Shown here: positions 44,990 through 54,480 of the stretch, in pieces
Numbering within the stretch: the first letter of the stretch is position 1
Layout: every line of letters starts with the position of its first letter
Assembly (NCBI GenBank): GCA_040905865.1
Contig: JBBDQU010000008.1
Coordinates: forward strand, 1-57,921
Length of the DNA stretch: 57,921 bases
Direction: 5' to 3'
DNA from: Alphaproteobacteria bacterium
GTDB taxonomy: Bacteria; Pseudomonadota; Alphaproteobacteria; UBA8366; GCA-2717185
The notes under the pieces: model-generated
Told to the model about the DNA's origin: nothing
Database searches by the model: none
The model's input: only the letters and a program-made list of their open reading frames with translations
Position numbers and translations under genes: made by a program

Positions 44990-45085
44990 GACGTGATTCG
45001 CCCTTTAAGAGGGGAAGCCGGGGAGCCGTTGGACATATTCCGGGCCCGCCTTCCCAGTGTGGAGTTAGTACGTATTAGTATATTA

Positions 45086-45129
45086 GCCGGCATCCTGGCG
45101 CGCCAACCGGCGTACACCGGGATGCCGGC
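45086..45129 (-). promoter_or_regulatory. Stable hairpin between DctP-like and DctQ-like genes
   Basis: GCCGGCATCCTGG (45086-45098) pairs with CCGGGATGCCGGC (45117-45129): 13 pairs with one G-U, and an 18-base loop. On the minus-strand transcript it begins 10 bases after the DctP stop codon. No U run follows. It likely protects the binding-protein mRNA or reduces read-through, giving more binding protein than permease. Confidence 0.6.
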
Positions 45130-45139
45130 AATGGATGTT

Positions 45140-46195
45140 TCAGTTCTGAACCTTCCAGTCCGTGTAGCCGCCTTTGGCAACGGTTTCGATCGCCGTGGCC
45201 CATTCCTTGCTGGTTTCCTCAATAAAGGAGTCGTAGACCGGCTGGGCGACCGCCCGCCACTTTGGCAGATCCTCCTCCTTGCAGTAATTGATCTTGTAGT
45301 CCGGCTTTTCCACAAGCATTTTCTGGATGATCTCCACGTCAATCTTTGCGCTCAACTGGCGGGTCCAGCCTTCCGTGTCGCGGGCAGCCTGTTTCAGGAT
45401 CGGCTTGGCCCAGTCGGGCAGCTTCTGCCAGAAGGGCTGGCCGGTGGCGAGGATGACCGGATTGTACACGTAATTGCAGATCGACAGATACTGCGTCACT
45501 TCGTGGAACTTGGTGTCATAGATCAGCGATAGCGGGTTGTCCTGGCTGTCGACGACGCCGGTCTTCAGCGCCTGGTACAGTTCCGAGAAGGTGATCGTCG
45601 CCGGGTTGGCGCCCAGCGCCTGGAAGAGGATCATCTTCGACTTACCGCCGGGAATGCGGTGCTTGATACCCCGCAGATCTTCCGGGACGTTGTAGGGATG
45701 CTTGTTGCCCGTGAACTGCCGGTAGCCGAAACCGAAGAAGCCGAGCAGTTCCATATTGTATTTGCGGAAATCCACCTCCATCTGTTCGCGTAGCGGGCCC
45801 AGAACGACGCGGGAAACCGCCTCGCGATCCTTGAACAGGAATGGCAGGTCCCAGAAACGCTGTTCCTTGATCCGTCCGGTAAAGGAAGAGATGTGCAGGA
45901 ACGCGTCATGGGTCCCGGCCACTATGCCTTCCAGCTGGGTGTTCTCTTTGCCGAGCAGCGACGATGCGTAAAGTTCGACCTTGATCCGTCCGTTGGAGTT
46001 GAGGTCCACCAGGCTGGTGAAATACTCGATGTCCTTGGCAAGGATCGATGTCGGGCCGGAAGTGATGCCGACCTTCATGACGACTTCCGGGTCGGCTGCG
46101 GTCGCTGCGGAAACGAACCCGAAGGTCGCCGCCACCAGCGCCGCGCTCACCGCGGCGCCATTTAGCCAATTGGGTGGTGAACTAGTGTGCTTCAT
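45140..46195 (-). CDS. TRAP periplasmic binding protein (DctP-like), copy 1
   Basis: 351 residues with a signal peptide (hydrophobic stretch ending about VSAATAADPEV). DctP motifs: VMKVGITSGPTSILAKDIEYF, the helix-strand region GIKHRIPGGKSKMILFQALGANPATITFSELYQALKTGVVDSQDNPL with the conserved Arg that binds a carboxylate. That points to a carboxylic acid ligand. The transporter DctQ gene is next downstream, after a hairpin. GGGAG precedes the ATG. Confidence 0.93.
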   Translation of the reverse strand: MKHTSSPPNWLNGAAVSAALVAATFGFVSAATAADPEVVMKVGITSGPTSILAKDIEYFTSLVDLNSNGRIKVELYASSLLGKENTQLEGIVAGTHDAFLHISSFTGRIKEQRFWDLPFLFKDREAVSRVVLGPLREQMEVDFRKYNMELLGFFGFGYRQFTGNKHPYNVPEDLRGIKHRIPGGKSKMILFQALGANPATITFSELYQALKTGVVDSQDNPLSLIYDTKFHEVTQYLSICNYVYNPVILATGQPFWQKLPDWAKPILKQAARDTEGWTRQLSAKIDVEIIQKMLVEKPDYKINYCKEEDLPKWRAVAQPVYDSFIEETSKEWATAIETVAKGGYTDWKVQN

Positions 46196-46595
46196 GATTA
46201 TAGACTCCCTGTCTGTTCAATTGCACCGGTGATTTTTTTTGGTGCATTATAATTTTATGTGTGCCGCCGTCCGGTCAGCCGAATGACATGCAACGGCCGT
46301 TGGGACGCCAACCTGAGAATAGTAGGATTGTCGAACGACAAAGGTCAAACGAATGCGGCGGAAAACGCCTGCTCAATCGGGCGCAATGCCTGCCACAGCT
46401 ATTTTCGATTGTTTCTTCCGAATGACGGCACAATCGGGGTTGTGCATCTTTGTCGTCTTTCGTAGCGGGCGCCGCGCTTTCCTGTATCGATAAGCCTGCG
46501 CCGGATCGGGGGTATTCTCCGGGTTCCGGCCGGCCGCGATTACCTGAATGCGCGGCTCGGCCGGAATGACCGATAGTTACATATTGCCGGTTGCC
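46196..46595. other. Intergenic region between the two DctP-like genes
   Basis: 400 bases. No gene seen. On the minus strand a perfect TATAAT (46246-46251) lies about 50 bases before copy 1, but no good -35 box accompanies it. A TGCACC/GGTGCA inverted pair and a run of eight A (minus strand) lie between it and the start codon. A separate promoter for copy 1, dctQ and dctM is possible. Confidence 0.4.
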
Positions 46596-47630
46596 TCAAC
46601 CGCCGGCGGCGGCCTTCGCGATCTTATCGTACCATTCCTGGCTCGTGTCCTCGATGAAGGCGTCATAAACAGGCTTGGCGACGGCCTGCCACTTGGGGAG
46701 ATCTTCCTTCTTGCAGTAGTTGATCTCAATGTGCGGCGCTTCCTGCTTAATCTTGTCGAGAGTCTCGTTGTCGAGCTTGACCATCAGGTCATAAGACCAA
46801 TCCTCGCTCTCGCGACCGACTTCCTTGATGATCTTCTTGTACTTCTCCGGCACCTTGTCCCAATAGGGCTTGCCAACGGCGAAGATCTGCGGGTTGTAAA
46901 TGTAATTGCAGATCGACACGTACTTTGTCACTTCGTGGAACTTGGTTTCGTAACTGATGGACAGCGGGTTGTCCTGACTGTCGACGACGCCGGTCTTCAG
47001 CGCCTGGTACAGTTCAGAGAAGGTCACTGTCGACGGGTTCGCGCCCAGCGCGGTGAACAGGATCTGCTTCGACTTGCCGCCCGGGATGCGATGTTTGATT
47101 CCCTGCAGGTCCTCGGGCACGTTGTACGGGCGCTTGTTGCCGAAGAACTGCCGCCAACCGTATCCCCAGAGGGCAATCAGCTCCATGCCGTATTTGCGGT
47201 AATGCTCCTCGATCTCGGGCCGCAGCGGACCCTGGGCCACGCGCTTGACGGATTCCACATCCGGAAACAGGAACGGCAGGTCCCAGTAGCGCTCTTCCTT
47301 GACCCGGCCGGTATAGGCCGAAACATGGGCAAAGGCGTCATGGGTTCCTGCAACCAACCCTTCGATCTGGGTGTTTTCCTTGCCGAGCAGCGACGAGGCG
47401 AACAACTGTACATCGACTGCGCCGTTGGTTCTCTCTTTCATCATCTCGCTGAATTTATTGACTTCCAGCGCAGGAAGGCTGGTCGGTCCCGGCGTGATTC
47501 CGACCTTCATCACCAGTTCCGGGTCGGCCGCCTGTGCGATGCCTGAATACCCGCCAATAAACGGCGCGGCGAGCGCCAGCGTAACGATGCTTTTCTTGAG
47601 CCATCGTTTACTCAATACATGATTATTCAT
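46596..47630 (-). CDS. TRAP periplasmic binding protein (DctP-like), copy 2
   Basis: 344 residues with a signal peptide (KSIVTLALAAPFIGG, cleavage near IAQAADPEL). It matches copy 1 throughout: VMKVGITPGPTSLPALEVNKF and GIKHRIPGGKSKQILFTALGANPSTVTFSELYQALKTGVVDSQDNPL (family signature, given here as two neighbouring motifs IPGGKSKQILF and TVTFSELYQALKTG). The carboxylate-binding Arg is kept, so it should also bind a carboxylic acid. About 60 percent identical to copy 1 by eye. It is the first gene of the TRAP cluster and divergent from the GGDEF-EAL gene. Confidence 0.93.
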   Translation of the reverse strand: MNNHVLSKRWLKKSIVTLALAAPFIGGYSGIAQAADPELVMKVGITPGPTSLPALEVNKFSEMMKERTNGAVDVQLFASSLLGKENTQIEGLVAGTHDAFAHVSAYTGRVKEERYWDLPFLFPDVESVKRVAQGPLRPEIEEHYRKYGMELIALWGYGWRQFFGNKRPYNVPEDLQGIKHRIPGGKSKQILFTALGANPSTVTFSELYQALKTGVVDSQDNPLSISYETKFHEVTKYVSICNYIYNPQIFAVGKPYWDKVPEKYKKIIKEVGRESEDWSYDLMVKLDNETLDKIKQEAPHIEINYCKKEDLPKWQAVAKPVYDAFIEDTSQEWYDKIAKAAAGG

Positions 47631-47996
47631 CGATAATCCCCCTGTTGTCGTGTGCGAACGGCGTCGTAACGAAACGGTCCGCTACGAATGTTTCCCTGCG
47701 GACCGCATGCGACGAAATCAATCGCGCGCGTGCCGGAGCGCATTCCGCGTAGTGTAGTTATGTTTTCACATTATTTGCAAATGAGATCGTAAAGGAACAA
47801 CGGAGTACTGAACCCGGCGCCAACTATAAGAGTGCCAAGCATTGACGCGTATGGTCGAATTCAGGTCGATGAATAATTTGGCTGGATTAACTTTAAACGG
47901 AAAATTAACGATAGTATTCTATTTTTAGTGTTATGTGGCTCGGGCAGAGGTGCAATAAAGAGTATGGGAATACGGATGGGGGCAGCAGGGAGGTCT
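47631..47996. other. Intergenic region between divergent genes
   Basis: 366 bases between DctP copy 2 and the GGDEF-EAL gene, partly AT-rich (about 47755-47790 and 47870-47940). It should contain the promoters of both units. No clear operator or promoter pair was identified. Confidence 0.4.
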
Positions 47997-49841
47997 ATGA
48001 ACGTCGTAGCCAAAACCAAATTAGTCTACCTGGATCCTGCTGAAGCACTGCGGCGCCGCGTTCGCGAACTGGAAGATGTCGTGGCGCGCATGGAAGCAAG
48101 CGCCGCCGACAATATTGCGCAAGCCAGGGAACTCGCGACGGGCAAGGACCTGATCGAACAGGCGCGGGCCAGCGCGGAGGTCAATGCAAAGCACGTCAAT
48201 GCCATACTTGATGCGGTTTTGGATGGCATATTCTGCGTCGACGCTTCGGGAATCATCAAATCGGCCAACATGTCCGTATTCCGGATGCTCAATTGCAGCG
48301 CGTCGCAGTTGGTCGGCGCCCGGCTGCATGATTTCCTCGACGATCCTGAAGAGCAATCGCCGTCATTGCGGGCGGGCAGGACCCTGGACGACATGGTCGG
48401 AAAGCGGCTGTACTGCGTTGCCCGGCGGCGGGGCGGAACGTCTTTTCCGGCGGAAATAATCGTGTCTCGCGCGGCGATTTCGGATCAGGTCACCTTCACG
48501 TGCGTTTTGCGCGACGTTACCGAGCAGAAAAGGGCGGAGCGTGAAATTCAGCAACTGGCGCTTTTCGATCCGCTGACCTCCGTTGCCAACCGGTATGAGT
48601 TCGAGGCCCGCCTGAATGGGGCGATAAGAATGGCGGACCGGCAGGGCCTGTCGGTTGCGCTGATGCTGCTAGACCTCGACAAGTTCAAGGACGTCAATGA
48701 CGGGTTCGGGCATCCGGTCGGCGACGCCCTGTTGAAGCATACCGCCCGGGTTCTCGAGCGGTCCGTACGGCAAAGCGACACTGTTGCCCGGATCGGCGGC
48801 GATGAGTTTGCGATTATCCTGAATAGTGTGGAGGACCCGCTGAGAATTCGGCAGGTCGCGGATCGCATTGTCGAGGAACTGTCGCAACCCGTCGTACTCA
48901 ACGGCAATCTGGTGCCGGCCGGCGCCAGTATCGGTATCGGAATTTTTCCGCGAGACGCCAGGGATGCAAACGAACTTATTCGCCTGACCGACCAGGCCCT
49001 TTATGAATCGAAGAAGCGGGGTCGCGGCACCTTTCAGTATTATGACGAACTCATGGACCGGCGCGCGCGGCACGAGCGAACACTGGAAACCGACTTGCGT
49101 GTCGCAATCGTCCGCGAAGAATTCGAGCTCCACTACCAGCCCCAGGTCGATTCCAGGAATGGCGCGCTTCTGGGCGTGGAAGCGCTCGTCCGCTGGCGGC
49201 GTCCGGACGGCACGCTGGTGATGCCGGGGAAATTCATCCAGCATGCTGAAAAGACCGGTATTATTAATGAAATAGGTTCTCTTGTGCTGAGGGCGGCATG
49301 CCGCGAAGCGCGGTGCTGGCTCGATGCCGGGGTGCAGCCCTTCCCCGTCGCTGTGAACGTATCGCCATCTCAGTTCAGGAATGGTGACTTCATTGGCGAA
49401 GTCGAAACCGCGCTGGAAGTGGCCGGTATCGGTTCCGAATGGCTGGAACTGGAAGTGACGGAAAACATCGCACTGGATACCTCGAGCAACGTGCTCGAGA
49501 CCTTCCGGAGGATTGAAGGTCTCGGTGTCGGGATTGCCATCGACGATTTCGGAACCGGCTTTGCGTCATTTGCGTATCTTCGGAAATTCCCGCTCCGGAA
49601 ACTGAAGATAGACCGGTCGCTTGTTCGCAAGTTGACGCGGCCGGGGCCTGACCGGGCTATCACCGAAGCGATCGTCAATCTGGGACGCAGTCTGAATTAT
49701 ATCTCCATTGCGGAGGGCGTCGAAACGGACAGTCAGGCGGCGGCCATTCGCCTGACGCCCTGTTCGGGAATGCAGGGTTTTCTGTTCAGCAGGCCGCTTC
49801 CTGCCGAGGATTTCAGGGGATGGCTTCGCGGCCGGTACTGA
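47997..49841 (+). CDS. PAS-GGDEF-EAL protein (cyclic di-GMP turnover)
   Basis: 614 residues from the ATG at 47997 (GGGAGG three bases before it; the ATG at 47964 is an alternative). A short coiled-coil (about 15-65), a PAS domain (about 65-180), GGDEF (185-350) with intact GGDEF at 267-271 and the inhibitory RQSD at 258-261, then EAL (360-610) with EALVRW (395-400), DDFGTG (516-521), KIDRSLV and AEGVET (572-577). All catalytic residues of both domains are kept, so it could both make and degrade c-di-GMP. No membrane segment: a cytoplasmic sensor reading an unknown signal through PAS. Confidence 0.94.
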   Translation: MNVVAKTKLVYLDPAEALRRRVRELEDVVARMEASAADNIAQARELATGKDLIEQARASAEVNAKHVNAILDAVLDGIFCVDASGIIKSANMSVFRMLNCSASQLVGARLHDFLDDPEEQSPSLRAGRTLDDMVGKRLYCVARRRGGTSFPAEIIVSRAAISDQVTFTCVLRDVTEQKRAEREIQQLALFDPLTSVANRYEFEARLNGAIRMADRQGLSVALMLLDLDKFKDVNDGFGHPVGDALLKHTARVLERSVRQSDTVARIGGDEFAIILNSVEDPLRIRQVADRIVEELSQPVVLNGNLVPAGASIGIGIFPRDARDANELIRLTDQALYESKKRGRGTFQYYDELMDRRARHERTLETDLRVAIVREEFELHYQPQVDSRNGALLGVEALVRWRRPDGTLVMPGKFIQHAEKTGIINEIGSLVLRAACREARCWLDAGVQPFPVAVNVSPSQFRNGDFIGEVETALEVAGIGSEWLELEVTENIALDTSSNVLETFRRIEGLGVGIAIDDFGTGFASFAYLRKFPLRKLKIDRSLVRKLTRPGPDRAITEAIVNLGRSLNYISIAEGVETDSQAAAIRLTPCSGMQGFLFSRPLPAEDFRGWLRGRY

Positions 49842-49860
49842 TTGCCTTCCCTATCGGGGA

Positions 49861-51474
49861 TCAGTCGAAAACCGTTTCCATGTAATGCGCCGGATCGACA
49901 TAGGTTTCAATGACGCTCGGCCCGTCCTCGGTGAATGCCGCCGTGAGCCGTTCCTTCAATTCGGCGATATTGTCAACGCCAACAGCCGGCGCACCGAAAT
50001 AATGCTGCGGCGTCGGCCCGCTGTTTCCGGTTCCCAGCGCAATCCCTGAATTTCCGTATTGCCGTTGCGACTGTTTGATATGGATCAGGCTCAGCGTGCT
50101 GTCGTTTAGCACGACAAAGGGAATGGCGAGTCCCATTCGCCGCGCCGTCGCCAGTTCGCCGCAGGTCATCTGGAAACAGCCGTCGCCGATAATGCAGACG
50201 ACCGGCAGGGCGGGAAAGGCGATCTTGGCGGCGATGGCGGCGGGAAAACCGAATCCCATTGATGACCATCCATTGGTGATCAGGAATTCACGCGGCGCAT
50301 GGGCGGGCCATTGACTGGCGATCTGGTGCGTATGCGCGCCGACATCGAAGGCCAGGACACCGTTGCGCGGCAGGATGTCCCGTACCGCGTCGATAACCTG
50401 GTATGGCGTCAACCCCTGCACGGCGGGGCGTAGCGCTGCCTGGAAATCCCGTCGGTGGTTAGCAATGGCGGATTCGGTCCAGTCATTGCCGAAAGCTTTG
50501 GCGTCCGTCAGCCGCTGCAGGGAATCGTCCAGGCTGCCCGTGACTTCCGCCGCGACGGTGACCGACGGGGCGACATCGACAGCTTCGATATCGATCTGCA
50601 GCAACGGCACATCGGCGATCCAGGCCTCGAATTCCACCTCGACGGTGTCATAGCCCAGCCCGACGATAAGATCGGCGCTGCGCAGCAGCTTGCGCTGGAT
50701 CTGCCGGCGGGCGCGTTCGATGCAGCCAATCGACAGCGGGTGGTCCTCGTCGATCATGCCCTTGGCCATGGTGGTCGTGGCGAAGGGCATGCCGTACTTT
50801 TCGACGAAGCGGCGCAGCAGTTCGGGGTTGCGCATCCGCATGGCGGAGGAACCGATGACGGCGATGGGCCGTTTGGCGCGGGCTATCAGTTCCAGGGCAC
50901 GCGCGATCGCCGCCTCGTCCGCCTTGAGGTCGAATGCCGGCGCCGTGACCGGCGGGGGGACGTCCTCGGTCGCGGGGGCCAGCATCACGTCCTCCGGCAG
51001 GTCGAGATGGACCGGGCCCATCGGCTCGGTCAGGGCGACGCGGATCGCGTTCTGCACCGTATCGACGATATTGCCGGGGCGCAGGGCGTAGCTTGCCTTG
51101 GTGATCGGCTTGAACAGCGCATGATGGTCGATCAGCATCTGCAACCGCCGGCCCAACTGGATGGTGTTCAGGTTGCAGGTCACCGCGATCATCGGCGACC
51201 GGTCCAGCCAGGCGTTGCCGACGCCGGTGGCGAGGTTGGTGGCGCCGGGTCCCAGCGTCGCGACGCACAGGCCGGGCGCGCCGGTCAGCCGTCCGGTGAC
51301 GTCGGCGGCAAACCCTGCCGTGCCTTCATGGGCGGTCAGCACGAATTCGATGCCGCCCTTGCGCATGGCCTCTATGAAGGGCAGGACATTGCCGCTCGGA
51401 ATGCCGAAGCCGTGGCCGATGCCGGCATCCTTGAGTATTCTGATGATCAGGTCTGCGTTATTCATGGCTGGCAC
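49861..51474 (-). CDS. Thiamine-diphosphate enzyme (acetolactate synthase/decarboxylase family)
   Basis: 537 residues from a GTG at 51474 (AAGGG six bases before; ATG three codons later also possible). Three ThDP-enzyme domains: N-terminal with the activating Glu in TAHEGTAGFAADVTGRL, a central Rossmann-like domain, and the C-terminal ThDP motif GDGCFQMTCGELATARRMGLAIPFVVLND. No motif identifies the substrate: it could be an acetolactate synthase-like, benzoylformate-decarboxylase-like or oxalyl/sulfoacetaldehyde enzyme. No regulatory small subunit is adjacent, which argues against branched-chain amino acid synthesis. Confidence 0.9.
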   Translation of the reverse strand: MPAMNNADLIIRILKDAGIGHGFGIPSGNVLPFIEAMRKGGIEFVLTAHEGTAGFAADVTGRLTGAPGLCVATLGPGATNLATGVGNAWLDRSPMIAVTCNLNTIQLGRRLQMLIDHHALFKPITKASYALRPGNIVDTVQNAIRVALTEPMGPVHLDLPEDVMLAPATEDVPPPVTAPAFDLKADEAAIARALELIARAKRPIAVIGSSAMRMRNPELLRRFVEKYGMPFATTTMAKGMIDEDHPLSIGCIERARRQIQRKLLRSADLIVGLGYDTVEVEFEAWIADVPLLQIDIEAVDVAPSVTVAAEVTGSLDDSLQRLTDAKAFGNDWTESAIANHRRDFQAALRPAVQGLTPYQVIDAVRDILPRNGVLAFDVGAHTHQIASQWPAHAPREFLITNGWSSMGFGFPAAIAAKIAFPALPVVCIIGDGCFQMTCGELATARRMGLAIPFVVLNDSTLSLIHIKQSQRQYGNSGIALGTGNSGPTPQHYFGAPAVGVDNIAELKERLTAAFTEDGPSVIETYVDPAHYMETVFD

Positions 51475-51575
51475 CGATATCCCTTTTTCCTGCGTTCCGT
51501 AGGCGGGTGTGTATTACCATGGGCGCGGCGAAACAAGGGGCCGCATGGGATCGGGTGCGGGGGTAAGGGGAAGCG

Positions 51576-52589
51576 ATGAACGACCTTTTTGTTGTCGGCG
51601 GCACAATGTATCCCGATGCGGCGCGGATGAATGAATGGCGCCAGTATGAAAAGGCCGTGGTGTTGCAGGTCAATCCGGAAACCCGCGATGTCAGGCGGTT
51701 GCTGGACTATGTATCGCCGCCCGAGGTCTGCCCGGAACATCCGTCCGTAGTGTTCAAGGCAGGGGCGATTGATGCGGCGCGACTTTATCTGTGTACCCAG
51801 ACGGAAATCCTCGTCTACCGCCGGTCCGATCTTAGCGTCGAACGGTATATTTCGAAGCCGCTGTTCAACGATCTGCACCATGTCGCGCCCAGCGGCAGGG
51901 GAACTCTCCTGGTTGCGGTAACCGGGCTGGACATGGTCGTGGAAATGGCGACGGACGGTACGGTCCTGCGCGAATGGAATGTACTGGGTCAGGATCCCTG
52001 GCAGCGGTTTTCGCGCGGTATCGATTACCGCAGGGTGCAAAGCACCAAGCCGCGTCAGGCGCATCCGAATTTCGTCTTCACCATTGGCGACGATGTCTGG
52101 ACGACGCGGTGCGATCTGAATGACGCGGTTTGCCTGACGACGCCGGGCAGGCGGATCGACCTGATCGGCGATCGGCAAAATCCCGTGCAGTTCGTGCATG
52201 ACGGGGTGGCCGCAAATGGCAGAATCTACTTCACCTCGGTTGATGGACATATCCTTGTCGCCGACCCGGACAGCCTGCGGGTGACTGATATTGTCAGGAT
52301 CGGCGACATTCTCGAATACGAATTTCCGCTCGGCTGGTGCCGGGGCATCAAGGTTCTCGACAGTGACCGGGTCATCGTCGCGTTCAGCCGACTGCGGAGC
52401 ACAAAACTGAAGGACAGGGTCAGCTGGGCCAAGGCGCAGGTGAAGAAGGTCGCCGGGATCGGGAATTACGAAGCATCACTGCCGCTGCTGCCGACGCGGA
52501 TCTGCTGTCTCGACCTGGGCGCGCGCCGGATGGAATGGGAACTCGACCTGGAAGAATACGGGATGAACGCGATCTTCTCCGTCCTGTAG
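51576..52589 (+). CDS. Probable beta-propeller protein, unknown
   Basis: 337 residues, cytoplasmic (no signal peptide). A series of short strands and repeats with periodic GxDxxxVxxxxG patterns, for example LHHVAPSGRGTLLVAVTGLDMVVEMATDGTVLREW and GRIYFTSVDGHILVADPDSLRV, suggests a six- or seven-bladed propeller. AAGGGGAAGCG precedes the ATG. It is divergent from the ThDP enzyme and converges on the FAH gene. I do not recognise a specific family. Confidence 0.55.
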   Translation: MNDLFVVGGTMYPDAARMNEWRQYEKAVVLQVNPETRDVRRLLDYVSPPEVCPEHPSVVFKAGAIDAARLYLCTQTEILVYRRSDLSVERYISKPLFNDLHHVAPSGRGTLLVAVTGLDMVVEMATDGTVLREWNVLGQDPWQRFSRGIDYRRVQSTKPRQAHPNFVFTIGDDVWTTRCDLNDAVCLTTPGRRIDLIGDRQNPVQFVHDGVAANGRIYFTSVDGHILVADPDSLRVTDIVRIGDILEYEFPLGWCRGIKVLDSDRVIVAFSRLRSTKLKDRVSWAKAQVKKVAGIGNYEASLPLLPTRICCLDLGARRMEWELDLEEYGMNAIFSVL

Positions 52590-52617
52590 TAAAAAACCGG
52601 AAAAGATCGCGCTGGCA

Positions 52618-53400
52618 TCAGGATTCCCGCGTGATCGGGTTGCTCAATACCCCGATGCCGCTGATCTCGATCTCACAGACATCGCCCGCCTTCAGTTCCG
52701 GCGAGTGGCCTTCGGTGCCCATCCAGATCATGTCGCCCGGATACAACGTCACGTATCTGGTTATCGCCTCGATATAGGTGGGGATATCGAACAGCATCTT
52801 GTTGGTCGCAAACCGGATGGTTTCCTTGCCGTTCACGCGGACTGTCGTTTCCAGGCTGTCCAGGTCGACATCCGTCTCGATCCAGGGGCCCATGGGCTTG
52901 AACGTGTCGGTGTTCTTGGCGCGCCACAGGGTCCGGTCGCCGCTCTGCCACGTCCGTTCGCTGAAATCGTTGCCGATGGTGTAGCCGAACACGCAGGACA
53001 GCGCATTTTCCCGGGTCAGGTTTTTGGCCTTCTTGCCGATAATGGCGACAATTTCAGCCTCGTATTCCGTGCGCTGCGTCGCGTCCTTCGGGATGACGAT
53101 GGCTTCGTTGTGCGCGATCAGCGCATTGTTCGCCCGGTATCCGATATCCGGTTTCGGCGGGATGTTAGGCTCGATTCCCTTGGTTTTTGCCTGCTCCAGA
53201 ACGTGTTCCAGATAATTCAACCCGGCAGCGTAGAACGTGACCGGTTCTATCGGGACCAGCGGTCTGGCGCCGGCCAGCGGCACGGTTTCACCGGTTTTCT
53301 GCGGGTTTTCGTAAAGATTCCCGGATGTGAGGGCGATAGTATCGCCCTCTATAATTCCGTGAACCGGCTTGCCGTTATGTTCGATACGTATCCAACGCAT
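52618..53400 (-). CDS. Fumarylacetoacetate hydrolase (FAH) family protein
   Basis: 260 residues, GGGGGAG before the ATG. FAH fold with the metal-binding EYEAEIVAIIGKKAKNL, FGYTIGNDFSERTW, and the C-terminal GDMIWMGTEGHSPELKAGDVCEIEISGIGVL. Members hydrolyse or decarboxylate diketo acids or hydrate 2-oxopent-4-enoates in ring-cleavage pathways. It lies 39 bases after the GST gene on the same strand, a pairing seen in aromatic catabolism (maleylpyruvate or maleylacetoacetate type routes), though that pathway is only inferred. Confidence 0.92.
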   Translation of the reverse strand: MRWIRIEHNGKPVHGIIEGDTIALTSGNLYENPQKTGETVPLAGARPLVPIEPVTFYAAGLNYLEHVLEQAKTKGIEPNIPPKPDIGYRANNALIAHNEAIVIPKDATQRTEYEAEIVAIIGKKAKNLTRENALSCVFGYTIGNDFSERTWQSGDRTLWRAKNTDTFKPMGPWIETDVDLDSLETTVRVNGKETIRFATNKMLFDIPTYIEAITRYVTLYPGDMIWMGTEGHSPELKAGDVCEIEISGIGVLSNPITRES

Positions 53401-53439
53401 TTTTATTCTCCCCCATAAGGCCCGCCCGGATCGGGCTGG

Positions 53440-54072
53440 CTACATATTGATGCCGCCCAGCGTCGGCATGCCCTTTTGAACGGCCGGGCGGGCGCCGACG
53501 GCGTCATACCAGCGCTTCACGTTCTGGTATTCGTTCAGGTCCACCTTGTGGCGCTGGTGCCGGTGCGCCCAGGGATAGCAGGCGATATCGGCGATCGTGT
53601 ATTCGTCGCCGGCCAGATATTCATTGTCCTCCAGGCGGCGGTCCATCACGCCGTACAGGCGCTTCGATTCCTTGACATATCGTTCGCTGCCATAGGGGAC
53701 CTCGACGTCCAGGCCCAGGAAATGATGGGCCTGTCCCAGCATCGGGCCGAACCCGCCCATCTGCCACATCAGCCATTCATAGGTGGCGATTTTCCGGCGG
53801 GGATCCGTCGGCAGGAACCTGCCGGTTTTCTCCCCGAGATAAAGCAGGATCGCGCCGGTTTCGAAGACCGATACCGGTTTGCCGCCGGGCCCCTCGGCAT
53901 CGACAATGGCGGGAATGCGATTGTTCGGCGATATCTTCAGGAAGTCGGGATTGAACTGCTCGCCCTTGGATATGTTTACGGCGTGTTCGGTATACGGCAG
54001 TCCGGTTTCCTCCAGCATGACGGAGATCTTGCGGCCATTGGGCGTCGCCCAGGTATACAGATCGATGCTCAT
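53440..54072 (-). CDS. Glutathione S-transferase family protein (Ure2p/YfcG-like)
   Basis: 210 residues. Thioredoxin-fold N-terminal domain with YTWATPNGRKISVMLEETGLPY and the glutathione-binding NNRIPAIVD and FETGAILLYLGEKTGRF; all-helical C-terminal domain with YTIADIACYPW. This N-terminal pattern (TPNGRKISVMLEE) belongs to the Nu/Ure2p type, which has disulfide-reductase or peroxidase activity. GAGAGGA precedes the ATG. Upstream gene of a two-gene unit with the FAH-family hydrolase. Confidence 0.92.
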   Translation of the reverse strand: MSIDLYTWATPNGRKISVMLEETGLPYTEHAVNISKGEQFNPDFLKISPNNRIPAIVDAEGPGGKPVSVFETGAILLYLGEKTGRFLPTDPRRKIATYEWLMWQMGGFGPMLGQAHHFLGLDVEVPYGSERYVKESKRLYGVMDRRLEDNEYLAGDEYTIADIACYPWAHRHQRHKVDLNEYQNVKRWYDAVGARPAVQKGMPTLGGINM

Positions 54073-54338
54073 GATAATTCCTCTCGTTGCCGGCCTGAAC
54101 CGCGGGGCGTCATGCCTCCGGGTCGGTGCTCAGGCCAAAACCCTTAAAGGGATATTTCGCCATGCAACCATGAATGCCGGAAGGTTCAGGCGCGGATACT
54201 AAATTCACACATCACGTGTGTCCAACGGCGTGGAAAATCCGCCCGCCGCACTCTGCCATTGCTTGAACCTGGAATAACTTCAACAATCAAAAAGGCGTTC
54301 CCGGCGCCGCACGGTTTCGCCAATATAACTTGACTACG

Positions 54339-54366
54339 TTGACACAGGGGGCAAAAGCATTATCGT
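54339..54366 (+). promoter_or_regulatory. Candidate sigma-70-type promoter for the TctC operon
   Basis: TTGACA (54339-54344), a 16-base spacer, then TATCGT (54361-54366), about 135 bases before the start codon. The -35 box is perfect, the -10 box is partial. A long 5' leader would follow. Confidence 0.4.
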
Positions 54367-54468
54367 CGTGGTGTGAAAAAAGGATTGGGTCGAAGTTGCC
54401 TCGCGGGAGGTTTCCAGTGTCAGAATACACCGGCAATGTCCTGTTGGTCTGCTTTCGATCCTAATAAT

Positions 54469-54480
54469 GTTCAATTGAAC
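54469..54480 (+). promoter_or_regulatory. Perfect 12-bp palindrome in the TctC leader
   Basis: GTTCAATTGAAC, just before the ribosome-binding site AGGAGAGG of the binding-protein gene. It may be an operator. The minus-strand leader of DctP copy 1 contains a similar CAATTGAAC at about 46219-46227 followed by AGGGAG, so the similarity may be shared leader sequence or chance. Confidence 0.3.

Noticed and set aside
46225-46246. Inverted TGCACC/GGTGCA with a run of eight T as a terminator
   Set aside because: The T run lies within the loop on the plus strand, and the flanking genes are on the minus strand, so it cannot terminate either.
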